The notes beneath the pieces were generated by a model that was given only the letters and a program-made list of their open reading frames with translations, did no database searches and was not told the origin of the DNA. From positions 27,289,495 through 27,353,494 of the forward strand of contig OW679203.1 of NCBI GenBank assembly GCA_940337035.1: a stretch of 64,000 bases of DNA, given 5' to 3'. A program made the translations under genes and the position numbers. Below are positions 10,691 through 22,104 of this stretch, in pieces (positions within the stretch are counted from its first letter, which is position 1; each line of letters starts with the position of its first letter). This stretch comes from Agriotes lineatus (taxonomy: Eukaryota > Arthropoda > Insecta > Coleoptera > Elateridae).

Positions 10691-12471
10691 TTGGTGTGGA
10701 GTCTCCCAATTATACAAGCCTTTAAACTGCTTTATCTTGAAAAGAAAATGAGTCATACCTGAAATTAGCCGAACAACAAATTGTCAAAAGATTTAAAACC
10801 ATCTGCCGGACGGCCTAATTAATATAAAGATAAGTTTGCGTAATCAAACTGTAAAAGAAACTGTGCCTGGCACACCAATAGGGTCATATTTGGTATGAAA
10901 CTGCGCGTATTTAGCTCATCTACAATATGATGCATATGAAATAATTCTGGTTGGTCGCTCGGAAAAATTAGTAGTGCGATTTAATAAAATATAGCAACTT
11001 TACCCCCATTATGACGCAGATAGTTGGAAATAATGGCTACAAGGACTTCAAATGGCTGGAGAATCGGCAGAAGAATTCAATTCATCTCTACGAGTGAACC
11101 ATTTTTGTTCGCTTAGAGCTTTGGCAGTCAAGCTTTACGACCGACCAGTTCCTTTTGCCTAAAGCTTTGGCGTTTAATACCTGCCACCAAACCATTAGTT
11201 CGCCAAGAGTATTCTAGCATCTTCGGCAGTTGCACTTCCTCGCCAAGAGCACCCTCGGCGATCTAACTTCCTTGTTAGCTTCTTGCTAGTCGAACCTTTG
11301 TTCACCCGCAACTACACACCCTTAGTATGCGTATAATTGCGCAATTGGAAAATTTCGATAATTTTTTATATGTCCATAATTTTGGCATCGATGGCACTGT
11401 GGTGTATTTATTGGTTTGTTCCCAATTTTAGCGGTAACAATTGAATGAAACACTGTAACTTAATAATTTTCTTAGCCTCGCAGCTGCTGCTTAGCTTATT
11501 GCGCATATTGGCAAAGGTTTCATATTTCGACAATAATCACAAACTTAAGCGACCAAAATAAGTTAAAGGTTAGCTCGTTTAGTAATATTATCTAAGCGCT
11601 ATGCTATAATATTTATATTAGTTAAAAGCTAAATTAACCTCAAAAAAAGCCAATGTGATTAATTAATCATTAGTTTCGTAGGGACCTAGAAGTAATGAGA
11701 GGCATTAGTAACATTAGTACCTAAACTTATTCAGCTCTGGTATTAGCATTTCCGAAAGTTTGGTTGTATGTATTTTAATATCTAATAAACTGGTTTAATG
11801 GGGTATACGGTACTATACTGCTTTTAATGTAAAAATGTAATACCCAAACAGTTTAAAAAGTATTACATTCAACTACTATTTTATGCAATTTTTTCAGCAC
11901 TAATGCTGCACTGTTTCCAATCACACTTTTTTAATTGCCAATGGTTCCAGTAATTTTTAAAGAATTCGATTTGAATTTATGTTTGTTAGCCGGAGTTTAT
12001 GTGTGTTATATTAAAATTCAATTTCCGATACTTTTGAAATGTGTCAACGTGGTGGATGCAACTCACCCATGACCACAAGGCGGCAACGGGGCGCAAACAG
12101 CGCAGGTTCGGACATTCCTTGACCCAGTGGCGGAGGCAGGCAGTTAAATGTAAAGGAACATAAACTTACTGATCTGTAAATCTCATCGATAATAATAATT
12201 GTACTCACCGGGGGTGGCCGCCCCCCAGGCCGCTCCGTACTCCTGGCAGTGGCATCACAGTGCTGGGCCTTACATCCGTCAGCCTCAACCCTTTTGCACC
12301 TCATCGCCGCCTTCACTGGTTGAGTTAGCTGTCGGTACTTTTCGCTAATACTGCCCAATAGTAATCCACTAGATTAACTATTGTTGCAACCCGTACAGAG
12401 TCGGTAATAACTCGTAGTATACTGATCTTTCACAGTACAGTAATTACCGTAAATCTTGCTAGGCTACTGCT
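10691..12471. other. intergenic; short internal repeats only
   Basis: At about 11.2 kb a CGCCAAGAG phrase recurs next to TTCCTCGCC and CTCGGCGATC, suggesting small imperfect repeats. The GC-rich block at 12.05-12.36 kb has a 104-codon minus-strand frame with no recognisable domain; I did not call it. Confidence 0.4.
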
Positions 12472-12620
12472 CATTATGGAACTACGTGCTTCCGCGGGCT
12501 TATTATCATTACGGAACTACTTGCTTCCGTGGGCTTATTATTATTACGGAACTACGTGCTTCCGATTGTGGAACTACGTGCTTCCACGGACCACTGTGCG
12601 AACTTAGTGCTTCTGCGGGG
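12472..12620. repeat. minisatellite, about 35-bp unit
   Basis: The phrase GGAACTACGTGCTTCCG recurs at 12478, 12512 (one change), 12548 and 12571, with a weaker copy (GCGAACTTAGTGCTTC) at 12598. Between the early copies lies CGGGCTTATTATTATTA. Unit length is near 35 bp, shrinking to about 23 bp later. Confidence 0.8.
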
Positions 12621-13665
12621 TCCAACCCTTTGATTATTAAATAATCGACTAGCACAAGCAAGAACCTCTGACGTTTATCATTTGCTGTAATTGCCAAAAA
12701 TTTACCAAACATCATTCAACTAACTACGATAGTACGTACATTCTACTCTAGCTAAATTAATTCCCTATCTAATAATATGCCTAGCTACGCTTGCAGCTTT
12801 GCCTCGCCTTATTGCAACTTATCACAATATAATTAATTGTTTCGCATATAATCGCTTACGCCAAGAAATAATTACGCAAAACAGCTCACTTTCACTCACA
12901 CGTCGCGCCTCTGTCGCAACCCCAAACGTTCTGTTTACTCTTGAATTTAATTTCTACCCTAGCCCCATTGATACTGTGCATTGGTTGCACGTGGCGTCTG
13001 GGTCCCCGAAAAACTGACCGCGAACCAATGCCTAATACATTCGTCAAGATTATATTACATTCCAGGGCTCAAAACATTCCAGACGTGACAAACTTAGTAA
13101 TTAAAAATAATGCACCCCAAAACCACCAAATATTTCATCCCTAACATGTTCTTGGATTTAATTAACTTGGTTTCGTGTTTGGGTTGCAGTTTAAGCAAAA
13201 CTTTGAAAGGCTTGTCACTCTAATCTTTGTCTTTGTCTTTAATCTGGCCAAATCTTCTATCTTTTCTATATTTGTGCAGCTATGTTTTCTTTCATATCTA
13301 TACTACCACTGCTATACTTATTTTTCACGGTCTCCAATCGCTATTTGTTATATTTTCCTAGAGGTCTGTTTTCGTAGACATTAGGTTTCCTCTCCTTTAG
13401 TGCGTGACAAGTATTTAGAAGTTTATACTTTTGTGATTGCATCGTCTGCTATTGTAAAACTTTGGGCTCTACATATCCTGTTACAGAAAACTAACATTTA
13501 AGTGTATTAACGGTTAAATCCGATTTCACTCTCGATTTAGTTTTTTAATCATAATACTTCAGATGATGTTCACCTTCTGTCATTACAACTCGGTTATCAG
13601 CATAGTAGCTAAGTTACAGTGCATAATATTTCATTACAGAGTCGATGCTGCCCCTCCTCATTTAG
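12621..13665. other. intergenic, nothing recognised
   Basis: Short overlapping frames only; no domains, repeats or splice-flanked exons seen. Confidence 0.5.
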
Positions 13666-14833
13666 GGATGGGACACCTATTTGTCAGAGATTTCTTAGGT
13701 TATAATAAATCGATTAAACCTAATATACCTTAGTACAAAGTCCCTCCAGTAAAAAGTTACAGGGCCTTGAAGTTCAATTTTTTATTTTTTATTTTTGTGT
13801 TAATTTCCGCAAATGTAGAGATATCAATTTACATTTTGGTATACATGCTTACTATTATGTAGTGCACTAATACAAAATTTTTCATCAACTAGACTTAACT
13901 GTAAGAGGCACTTTACCTATCTTTGAAAACTTTTTTTAGCTTTAACTTCGTTATCTGTAACATTTTTTGAAATTTTAGGTTATTATCTGAAAGAGAATTA
14001 AAATACACAAAAATAATGTACTCTTAGTTCATAAGCGTAAAAGCAGCCGTTTGCCTTAAAATGCTCATCAAAAGTTTTTGGTTGTCATTAAGACGTGCAA
14101 TTATCAAGTAGCCATAATCACAAAAACAATGGTCATCTATTAAAAAACAATTATAAATCAATTAATGACATTAGTGACATAAGAATTTGTTCTTTTATGT
14201 TTAAGAAAATGCCTTTACATAACGAATTCTCCAATGCTGCGAGGTTCGTTATGTTGCAGTATTTTCGTAAGCACAAAAGACAAAAAAATGATAACACCAA
14301 CGTCATTAATTGCTTTCTTGATGTTGTTTACTAGATTACAATCATTATCCATTGTTTTTGTGATCATGCCTACTTGATAATTGCACGTCTTAATGACAAC
14401 CAAAAACCTTTGATAGTCATTTTAAGGCAAACGCTTGCTTTTAGGCTTAAGAACTAAGTGTACATTCTTTTTGTGCTTTTTCATTCTCTTTCAGATAATA
14501 ACCTAAAATTTCAAAAAAAGTTACAGATAACGAAGTTAGAGCAAAAAAAGTTTTGAAAAGTAGGTAAAGTGCCTCTTACAGTCAAGTCTAGTTGATGAAA
14601 ATTTTTGTATTAGTGCACTACATAATAGTAAGCATGTATACCAAAATTTAAATTGATATCTCTACATTTGCGGAAATTAAAAAAAAAATAAAAAATAAAA
14701 AATTGAACTTCAAGGCCCTGTAACTGTTTACTGGAGGGACTTTGTACTAAGGTATATTAGGTTTAATCGATTTATTATAACCTAAGGAATCTCTGACTAA
14801 TCGGTGTCCCATTCTTTTTGAGACACCCTGTAT
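13666..14833. mobile_element. 1.17-kb fold-back (long inverted repeat) element
   Basis: Arms of about 468 bases (13666-14133 and 14350-14818) are reverse complements with scattered changes, around a 216-base centre. The right end runs on to GAGACACCCTG at 14830; the matching ACAGGGTGTCTC is absent on the left, so the left tip is lost or was replaced. The centre has a small hairpin of its own (ATAACGAA/TTCGTTAT at 14219-14252). No transposase is encoded. It fits a non-autonomous DNA transposon that has kept only its inverted repeats. Confidence 0.85.
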
Positions 14834-15521
14834 ATATTAAAAAGTTTAGGAGATAAACCATGTTCTTGATTTTTGTAGTCGCTTTAACTTTTCCTCACTC
14901 TTCAACTTTCTGTTAAATACCCATCGAGCAATTAAGATGATGATGGTACTCAGTACCATGTTGTGACAGTACGTGGGTTGTACCTCCGTAAAAACGTTAA
15001 ATGTAAAGAAGTCTCGTACGCCTTAGTATTTGAATAACTACTTGCCTTTTGAGTTTATCTTGCTAGCTCAGTGGAGGAACCTCGCAAACGTGTGATATTT
15101 TGATCCAGTATAATATCGATTATCAGAGGCCGCCGATAAAGGCGGTATGATAGGAAAACACGAAATCCCAAAGGTTTACATGCACAGCAAAACCAGTTAA
15201 TCCGAATAAATCGAGCACTTTACGGCCGTTAATGATATGCTTACAAATACCTCATTCGCGAGATGAGGCTTGCACCGACATATAAAACTGTCGCTCAAAG
15301 AGCATCAATATGTCTTCGTGGCCAAAGCTTAGCTACTAATGCATCATTCCTGCCTGCGAGGAAGTAACGGCGGCGGCAAATTTCGTTGCAAACGTCGACT
15401 GCCTGAATGAACAAAATTGAGTAGTACACCCACGGAAACTTTAGGGTTCAACTAAAGTTTGCCACGGATTATATTACAATTTATCTATTATTTTTGCGTC
15501 TAAGATGACACACCGTTTTTT
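14834..15521. other. intergenic, nothing recognised
   Basis: No coding frame over 60 codons with resemblance; no repeat found. Confidence 0.45.
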
Positions 15522-16170
15522 ACTTCCTTTTACGATAAAGGAAATATTGGATTCACCCAAAACTTTGAAATTGAGCTGCCAACAGATCTTCACGTTTTAG
15601 AGTCCCCTGATCTCAAAAAACATATTTTTTTCCATTGGTCTGTCTGTCTGTGTGCGTGTCTGTCTGTAAACAGAATATCTCAAAAACTAAAAGGGGCATG
15701 GCGTTAAAACTTCATATATAATTTTTCTGTACTACGTAGATGAGACAGAAAGCTTTTGAAGAAAATCGCATAGCCGGAAGTAGGTGTTTACTCTTGTGAT
15801 TTGTCAGTTTTTTGCGATTTTTTCAAAAACGGCTCTAACGATTTTTTTCAAACTTTATATTTTTATTAAATTTTTTAATGTGCATTGTTGTGACATAGGT
15901 GATTTTCCAGTTGAATACTTCTAAAATGGGTTTCTTTTGTTTTTTTTCTATTTCTTTTATTAACTCCTATTTTAAATACAACACCCGGTATATTATTACA
16001 TTTTTGAATTCAGCTTAAAATTATAGAAACAATTTGTCTCTTCAACTAACTCTTTATTTTGTACCGTTTTTGTAGAATTTGCAATTTTTGAAAATTTTTG
16101 ACAAGTGCTTAGTAATTAAAATTAATTATAAGATCACTGTAAAAGGAAGTTGTGTGAGTGTATCACACCA
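15522..16170 (+). mobile_element. MITE-like repeat, copy 1
   Basis: The element opens ACTTCCTTTTAC and, near its right end, has the inverse GTAAAAGGAAGT, followed by a TGTGTGA/TCACACC hairpin shared by both copies. It matches the copy at 56104-56770 along its whole length in the same orientation. It carries a variable TCTG/TG run in its first third. No coding capacity. Confidence 0.85.
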
Positions 16171-17326
16171 TATTTTTAGTCTTATTATATAATGTACCAT
16201 TTCAACCAGCTCTATTGTTTGGATAATTTTGTGAGTCTTTTCTAATATCTTATAGTGCATCTTATAGTTTTCCAATGGTTCAGAGTATAAGTACAGTTTT
16301 TCTAATCATCATGACTTTTTGTCGTCGAGATTTTTTAATGTCACTATTATCTTTCCACCACCATTGCTAATATGGTTAACATGAAGTGTAGTAACAATTT
16401 TGACTTGAGGAGTGAAACTGACAGGAATTTATTTATTTTCAGCGACATAATCGTCTGCTGTATATAATGATGGATGAGTTAGCACCACAACCTTTTCTAA
16501 GTTTTATAAACACGTAACTAAACACTTTTTAACTACCTTGACGAAAGCGGGCGTGCTAGCTTTATATCAGAGTATATCATATGGAATCTGTCCCAAGTGA
16601 TCAAAAAGGAGGTAGCGAAACAGATAGTGCGGTCCCTTTATTTGAAAAATAGCTTGCTTTTGGTAGACGCAGCAGATTATAATTTCGTCTAAAGAGAAGC
16701 CACTTCTATATTTAAAAGTGCTACAATAAAATTTCGACAGTAGAAATCAAATTTTTAAGTTTCAGAAAACGAGCAATCAATAACAATTTTGAAATCGATC
16801 TGGAATAAATTTAAAAGCGAACTGTATCGTCAACTGACAAATAAAATAAGAATTCAGTATCACTATGAGATCTATTTTTTTTTCTAATGCTGCACATATG
16901 TTTGACCTAAATGTATTTACTCGTTGTACTGTATTTGAGGTCAAATTAAAACCAGCGCAAACCTGCGCGTTATAGACTGGAAGGATGAAGAAAAATTGCC
17001 CTCTCAAGGAATTTCTTTGGAATCAATGAGAGGAAAAGCATTCGGTTCCGCATATTTAAAAATTTTATTGAAGGGACACTTGTTGCAGTTGTTTTCCTTC
17101 ATTCTGAAGACTTGGGAAGTGTTAAAGTCCAATTACTGCAAACGAAATCAAGGTGTCCTCCATTGACCAAGAAAAAATAGAAAACATTAACGATGGAAGA
17201 AGGAAGACGACATTGATAGGCAAACTTCCCGCTTGAGTGAAGAGGGCGGTTCGAAGATTTAGAAATTAACGCTTTCCACTTGAAGGGAAGGGGGAAACCT
17301 TAGTCTCGATTAGGATTAATAATTTC
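16171..17326. other. intergenic, nothing recognised
   Basis: Only short frames without resemblance to known families. Confidence 0.45.
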
Positions 17327-17660
17327 ACTCAATAGCGACGACCCTTGACTATAAATTTCACTTTCGTCCTTCCGATCTTTCGAAAAAATTCGCCTTTGGT
17401 GTGGTTCTCACGTCGAGTTACCATATTCACCTATTCCTTCCATTGCAAAACAGTTTTGCCTCTGGCGTGGTTCACGTTCACGTTCACGTTGAGTTACAGT
17501 GCTCTTTTGCTTCCTTTCAGATGAAGACCCTTATGAAAGTGGGCGAAACGCCATCCACCACCCTCTCCACTGAACCAGGACGACCCTTGACTATAAATTT
17601 CGTCATTTTTATTTCGTACGTTAGAAGGGTTTCCCCTCTGGCGTGGTTCACACCTTGAGT
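17327..17660. repeat. tandem repeat array, left part (period about 242 bp)
   Basis: GACGACCCTTGACTATAAAT recurs at about 17337 and 17579. Within the unit the phrase GCCTYTGGYGTGGTTC recurs near 17390, 17458 and 17636. The array stops exactly where the LINE tail begins, after TTGAGTT, and the same unit resumes beyond the LINE at 22.1 kb. Confidence 0.75.
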
Positions 17661-17682
17661 TATAATAATAATAATAATAATA
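17661..17682. repeat. TAA triplet tail of the LINE
   Basis: Seven TAA units on the plus strand (TTA on the element strand) follow AATAAAGTTC of the element. LINEs of this group end in short tandem repeats rather than poly(A). Confidence 0.85.
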
Positions 17683-18031
17683 AGAACTTTATTATCATTT
17701 CTTGTGCTTCTACATACATTTTTTTTATAATAAACTTAAACATTTTTATTAATCGTAAATAAAATGTAGTATCTTAGATAAACAGATAGGTAGTGTGAAT
17801 ATTAATAACTTTTTTGTGTACATTTAATCGACAAGAGATAATAAAGTTATATATTCCCCAATGAAATGAGAAAATGGTGCAATGAAAATGACTGGGGAAT
17901 ATAGACCACTAAAACTGAAAAACAGTTTGTGTGTGGTTTTTGCTATAATATTGTCGCGGGGCTAGATAATGAGTGGAATAAAATGCAGGTTATTTAAATA
18001 TCACAATGATGAGTTATTGTTGCTACTGTCA

Positions 18032-20980
18032 TCAGGTTTGCACATAAATAAAATTTAAATCCTCGTTTGTCAAGTTTGTAAGCCAAGTTTTAGCATGTTT
18101 TTTGAAGTTATTGCTTGTAATTAGAATTTTATTAATTAATAGATATTGATTAAATTTGTTATATATTTTGGGAGCATAGTAAAGGAATGAGCGCTGACCA
18201 AATGTCTTATTCATTCTAGTTAGTTTGGCCATTACTTGTTTATTACAACGTGTGTTGTGTGCATGATTGATAAAAGAAATGCATTCTTGATTTTTATATG
18301 CGTATTTAATAACAGCTAACAAATAAAGCTTAGAAATAGGCAATAATTTAAGTTCAGCCATTATTAAATTTGTAGGATATCTCATAGGTTTCTTCGTCAT
18401 TATTTTAAACAAAATTTTTTGAATTGTATGAAGGCTTTTTGTATACATTCTGGAAGTACCTCCCCACCCGATTATACCATAATTAAGAAGAGATTCTACC
18501 AAAGCATAGTAAAAAATATATAGAGTTCTTAGAGGTACAATTTCACGTAGTTTTTTAAATATGTAAAAACATTTTCGTAATCTGCTTCCTAGGTTGTTAA
18601 TGTGAACATCCCACCTTAGAAACTCATCTATTGTTATTCCTAAATATTTTACAGTGCTAGAACACTGGACACTTTCACAATTACAGTTTACATGTTTACA
18701 CTTACTTTGGTGAATTTTCAAATTAGTGATATTACTCTGTTTGGTTTTATTTATGCTGAATGTTAAGAAGGAAGTTTTTTCATAATTTAGTGTTAAAACA
18801 TTAGCATCCAGCCAGGTTCTGATACTTTTCAAATCCTGTTCAGCCACTTCTTTCAGTTGTGACCAGTCAGATCCCTCAAGAAACAATACCGTGTCATCAG
18901 CGTATGATATAAGTTTACCATTTAACTTTAAATTTAATAGGTCATTGATGTAAATTAAAAAAAGTAAAGGACCAAGTACTGTTCCTTGAGGCACACCACA
19001 TTTAACCACTGTTTCGTAACTTTTTATGTTATTGGTTACTACACATTGTGTTCTGTCTAAAAGATAAGTTTGAAACAAATAATGGGCATGACCCCTGATA
19101 CCAATGATCTCAAGTTTCTTTAATAATAAATTATGGTTTACAGTGTCGAAGGCTTTTTTTAAGTCTAAGAATATGGCTGAACAGGAAATTGAATTATCAA
19201 GAGCAGAATAAATATAATTAGTTAAAAGTGCTACTGCGTCATTAGTGCTTTTGTTCTCAGTAAAGCCAAACTGTTTCGTAGATAAAATATTATTAACTTG
19301 AAAAAAAGATAAAAGTCTATCTTTAATCAATCTTTCAAATATTTTAGCAATGTTTGATATCAATGAAATAGGACGATAATTATTTACGTCATCAAATGAA
19401 CCAGTTTTTGGAATAGGTGTTATTATGGATTTTTTTAAACAATTTGGAAAATAACTTTGTGAAAAGCACTCATTGAATAATTGGCAAAGGGGAAAGGAGA
19501 CACTATCCAGAATATTCTTTAATAATTCTGAAGAAATCCCATCATACCCAGGCGCTTTTCTATCCTTCAATTTTTTAATATTTTTGATTACCTCGTCGGG
19601 GGTGGTAGGTGTAAGAAAAAAAGTATTACTAGTAGGGGTTATATTTTTCAACATATTATTTTGTTCATTTTCATTTATGTTAATTTTATTGGCAAGGTTT
19701 TGCCCGATATCTGTAAAGAACTCGTTAAATTTATCTGGTGTGATATCACATCGAGGTTTCGCGTTGTTTTGGTCATAATTAAGAGACATTTTGGCAAGTT
19801 GCCAAATACTCTTAGGGTCTTTATTAACATTTCTAATTTTATTCTGATAGTAAGTTATTTTCAGCTGTTTTATTAAGGTTGGTATAAGGTTTCTGTAAGT
19901 TTGATATGTTTGTTTTATTACGTTGTTTTCTGAATTTAAGATTGTTTGCTTATACAGACGGTCACGCGCATTGATTGCGTTGATAACACCTTGCGTTATC
20001 CAAGGATGTCTTTTGAACTCTTTAGAGTTTAACTTTTTTTCGGTGGTGGCTTTTTTCGTTTCAACTATTATTGTGTTAACCAGTTTATCAAACGAATGTT
20101 CGATATCGTTATTCAAAATATAATTCCATTTAACTAGTTTCATATTATTATCTATCATTTTGTAATTGACTTTTCTGTATACACGCTTAATAGGTGTGCC
20201 ACCATTATCCAGTGTGTTATCGAAATTTATCTGACAAAAAACTGGACAATGATCAGTTATTTTAGAAAGAAAAACAGCTGAAAGCAACGAACTTTTTTTA
20301 ATTTTTGTTCTAATAATAATATGATCTAAACATGTTTTACTAAAGTTTGTAATTCTTGTTGGTTTATTTATGTATGATACAAAACCTTGTTGACTCATTA
20401 AATTCAAATAACTTTGGGCATGTGCACAACTTTCCAATATATTTATATTTATGTCGCCTGTTATGATTTCATTAGGGGTTTTGCAATGTTTAGTAATATA
20501 TTGTTGAAGCTGCTCTATAAAAGTGTCGGTATTATAGACGGGAGATTTATATAAACAAGTAATGGCTGTTTTATTGTTATCTATATGAAATTCTATTCTA
20601 AAAAATTTAAATTGATCAATGCTTATTGTTTTAACAAAATATTTATGAGAAATTTTTACTAGTATCAACACCCCATCATTTTGATTGATTTTACTGAAAT
20701 TATAGTGTGCCTTATATCCTGGAATGTTGAAACAATCTTCATTTTCAATGCACCATGTCTCAGATAATATTATCAAATCAAACTTATTCCTAAATTCACT
20801 TATATAAACTAGCAGTTCATCAAAATTTTGCGCTACACTACGTATATTTATATGTAATAACTTAAAATTATTCTCTAAACTGAAATTTTCAATTGAATTG
20901 TTACTAGCTTGAATACTATCAAATGTTTCTGTATTTATTACTTCATTGTCCAAAATATGATGTAGTTGTTGTACATCCAT
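18032..20980 (-). CDS. LINE ORF2: APE endonuclease plus reverse transcriptase, 982 aa
   Basis: Nicks chromosomal DNA and reverse-transcribes the element RNA at the nick. The N-terminal third is an exonuclease III-like endonuclease: LHINIRSV (42-49), SETWC (73-77), GDININI (175-181), CLDHI (218-222) and the catalytic DH pair at 243-244. The RT follows: KAPGYDGI (475-482), NYRPISL (534-540), KQFGF (569-573), FLDLKKAFDTV (604-614), GVPQGTVLGP (662-671) and the active site YADD (693-696). A CX4CNC cluster lies just before VKYLGITID. Length and motif set are complete, with no internal stop. It overlaps nothing and starts 87 bases after ORF1 ends. Confidence 0.95.
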   Translation of the reverse strand: MDVQQLHHILDNEVINTETFDSIQASNNSIENFSLENNFKLLHINIRSVAQNFDELLVYISEFRNKFDLIILSETWCIENEDCFNIPGYKAHYNFSKINQNDGVLILVKISHKYFVKTISIDQFKFFRIEFHIDNNKTAITCLYKSPVYNTDTFIEQLQQYITKHCKTPNEIITGDININILESCAHAQSYLNLMSQQGFVSYINKPTRITNFSKTCLDHIIIRTKIKKSSLLSAVFLSKITDHCPVFCQINFDNTLDNGGTPIKRVYRKVNYKMIDNNMKLVKWNYILNNDIEHSFDKLVNTIIVETKKATTEKKLNSKEFKRHPWITQGVINAINARDRLYKQTILNSENNVIKQTYQTYRNLIPTLIKQLKITYYQNKIRNVNKDPKSIWQLAKMSLNYDQNNAKPRCDITPDKFNEFFTDIGQNLANKININENEQNNMLKNITPTSNTFFLTPTTPDEVIKNIKKLKDRKAPGYDGISSELLKNILDSVSFPLCQLFNECFSQSYFPNCLKKSIITPIPKTGSFDDVNNYRPISLISNIAKIFERLIKDRLLSFFQVNNILSTKQFGFTENKSTNDAVALLTNYIYSALDNSISCSAIFLDLKKAFDTVNHNLLLKKLEIIGIRGHAHYLFQTYLLDRTQCVVTNNIKSYETVVKCGVPQGTVLGPLLFLIYINDLLNLKLNGKLISYADDTVLFLEGSDWSQLKEVAEQDLKSIRTWLDANVLTLNYEKTSFLTFSINKTKQSNITNLKIHQSKCKHVNCNCESVQCSSTVKYLGITIDEFLRWDVHINNLGSRLRKCFYIFKKLREIVPLRTLYIFYYALVESLLNYGIIGWGGTSRMYTKSLHTIQKILFKIMTKKPMRYPTNLIMAELKLLPISKLYLLAVIKYAYKNQECISFINHAHNTRCNKQVMAKLTRMNKTFGQRSFLYYAPKIYNKFNQYLLINKILITSNNFKKHAKTWLTNLTNEDLNFIYVQT

Positions 20981-21067
20981 ACCTTAAACGAAACTTTAAT
21001 TCTGTAATAAATACACATACCGCAACAGCACGTGGAGGAACTACTATGTATATCACCATCACCAGTT

Positions 21068-22012
21068 TCACCTAACCATCCTTGCTTCAATATCGTCAAC
21101 TGTTTTTATTCTGATAATACGGGAATCGGGATTTTTTCTAACAAAGATCTTGCCATTTTTGAACCAAACGAATTTATAATTAATTTCTCTTGCTTTTTCT
21201 TTGGCTTTCATTAGTACTAGCTTGTTTACGGGGGTTAGATATTCGTTTATGAAAATTTTGGTTCCTATTGGTGTTCCTTGAAATGTATTATTTGTGATAA
21301 CCAATGCCCTTTTGTTTACTAGCATATCGCGTTTTATTCTCGAACAGAATTGTGCCACAATTGTGGGTGGTGTAGTTTTCTTAGAATTTGGTAAACGATG
21401 GGCCACATCAATGTCCGTTTTTTTAATATCTAGCTGAAGTTCGGACGCTATCTTCTCCACTATATCTTTACAATCTTCTCCAGGATATTCATGTAATCCA
21501 AAAATTTCGATGTTTCGGTTTCTAGTATATTGTTCCAAATCGCCGAGGCGTTCGTTTAGTTCAACAATAGTTTTGGTTTGATCGTCGTATTTATTTTGAA
21601 GGCTAGTTAATTCGCCAGATATGGTTTTTATTTGATTTTTATGATCATTTACAGTAAGTAACATTTCTTCATACTTTTCGTTCATAAATGATAGCGAATT
21701 TTTTATTTCCGTAATTTCGTTGTTAATAGAATTTTGATTTGTTTCTATAGCTTCCAGTTTGGCTGTTATATTTGTAAGCATTTTTTTAATATCGGACAAA
21801 TCACCTTCAGTTTCAACACTAGTGCTCCTGGTTCTCGTAACAGCACCTCCTACGCAATCAGTGCATTTCCAAACAGCTTTACTTTTATTTACTTTCTTAT
21901 ATGCCTGCTCTGATATGGAACACTCAAAGTGGAATTCTTTTTTACAGTTCGTACATTTTGCAAAATCCACGTTATCAATCTTATCTGAACACTTGCTGCA
22001 CCTGCCTGCCAT
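21068..22012 (-). CDS. LINE ORF1: PHD-type zinc finger, coiled coil and RNA-binding domain, 314 aa
   Basis: Nucleic-acid-binding partner of ORF2. The first 55 residues form a PHD-like zinc finger with the order CSKC, CTNC, HFEC and CTDC. Residues of about 70-165 are heptad-rich (long runs of I, L, E, K and N) and should form a coiled coil. The C-terminal half starts with RNRNIEIFGL and continues with the IDVAHRLP and PTIVAQF strands, as in the RRM-like L1-ORF1/Transposase_22 fold. ORF1 proteins with a PHD finger are known in CR1-related LINEs. Intact, start at the ATG at 22012. Confidence 0.88.
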   Translation of the reverse strand: MAGRCSKCSDKIDNVDFAKCTNCKKEFHFECSISEQAYKKVNKSKAVWKCTDCVGGAVTRTRSTSVETEGDLSDIKKMLTNITAKLEAIETNQNSINNEITEIKNSLSFMNEKYEEMLLTVNDHKNQIKTISGELTSLQNKYDDQTKTIVELNERLGDLEQYTRNRNIEIFGLHEYPGEDCKDIVEKIASELQLDIKKTDIDVAHRLPNSKKTTPPTIVAQFCSRIKRDMLVNKRALVITNNTFQGTPIGTKIFINEYLTPVNKLVLMKAKEKAREINYKFVWFKNGKIFVRKNPDSRIIRIKTVDDIEARMVR

Positions 22013-22104
22013 TATGGTTCAATGTTGTTTTCAGAAAACACAATAATTTATAATTAAGTCTGTATTAAAGCAGTAAAACCATGCACCAGATCCACACACT
22101 TCCA

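Larger units (their letters stand above)
17661..22085 (-). mobile_element. apparently full-length two-ORF LINE (CR1/Jockey group)
   Basis: Minus-strand non-LTR retrotransposon: short 5' leader, ORF1 (22012-21068), 87-base gap, ORF2 (20980-18032), about 350-base 3' UTR with AATAAAG, and a TTA-triplet tail at 17661-17682. Both ORFs are unbroken, so it may be young. Clade was judged only from ORF order, a PHD-type ORF1 and the triplet tail; CR1-related groups such as Daphne fit, but a tree is needed. The exact 5' end and a target duplication were not found. Confidence 0.85.

Noticed and set aside
12044..12358. 104-codon minus-strand frame
   Set aside because: GC-rich block with no domain, no splice context and no family resemblance.
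12472..12620. Possible CRISPR-like array (repeats with spacers)
   Set aside because: Units touch each other, spacers are not unique, and the genome is eukaryotic; it is a minisatellite.
19473..20123. Open frames on the plus strand across the LINE
   Set aside because: They are antisense shadows of the ORF2 reverse transcriptase.
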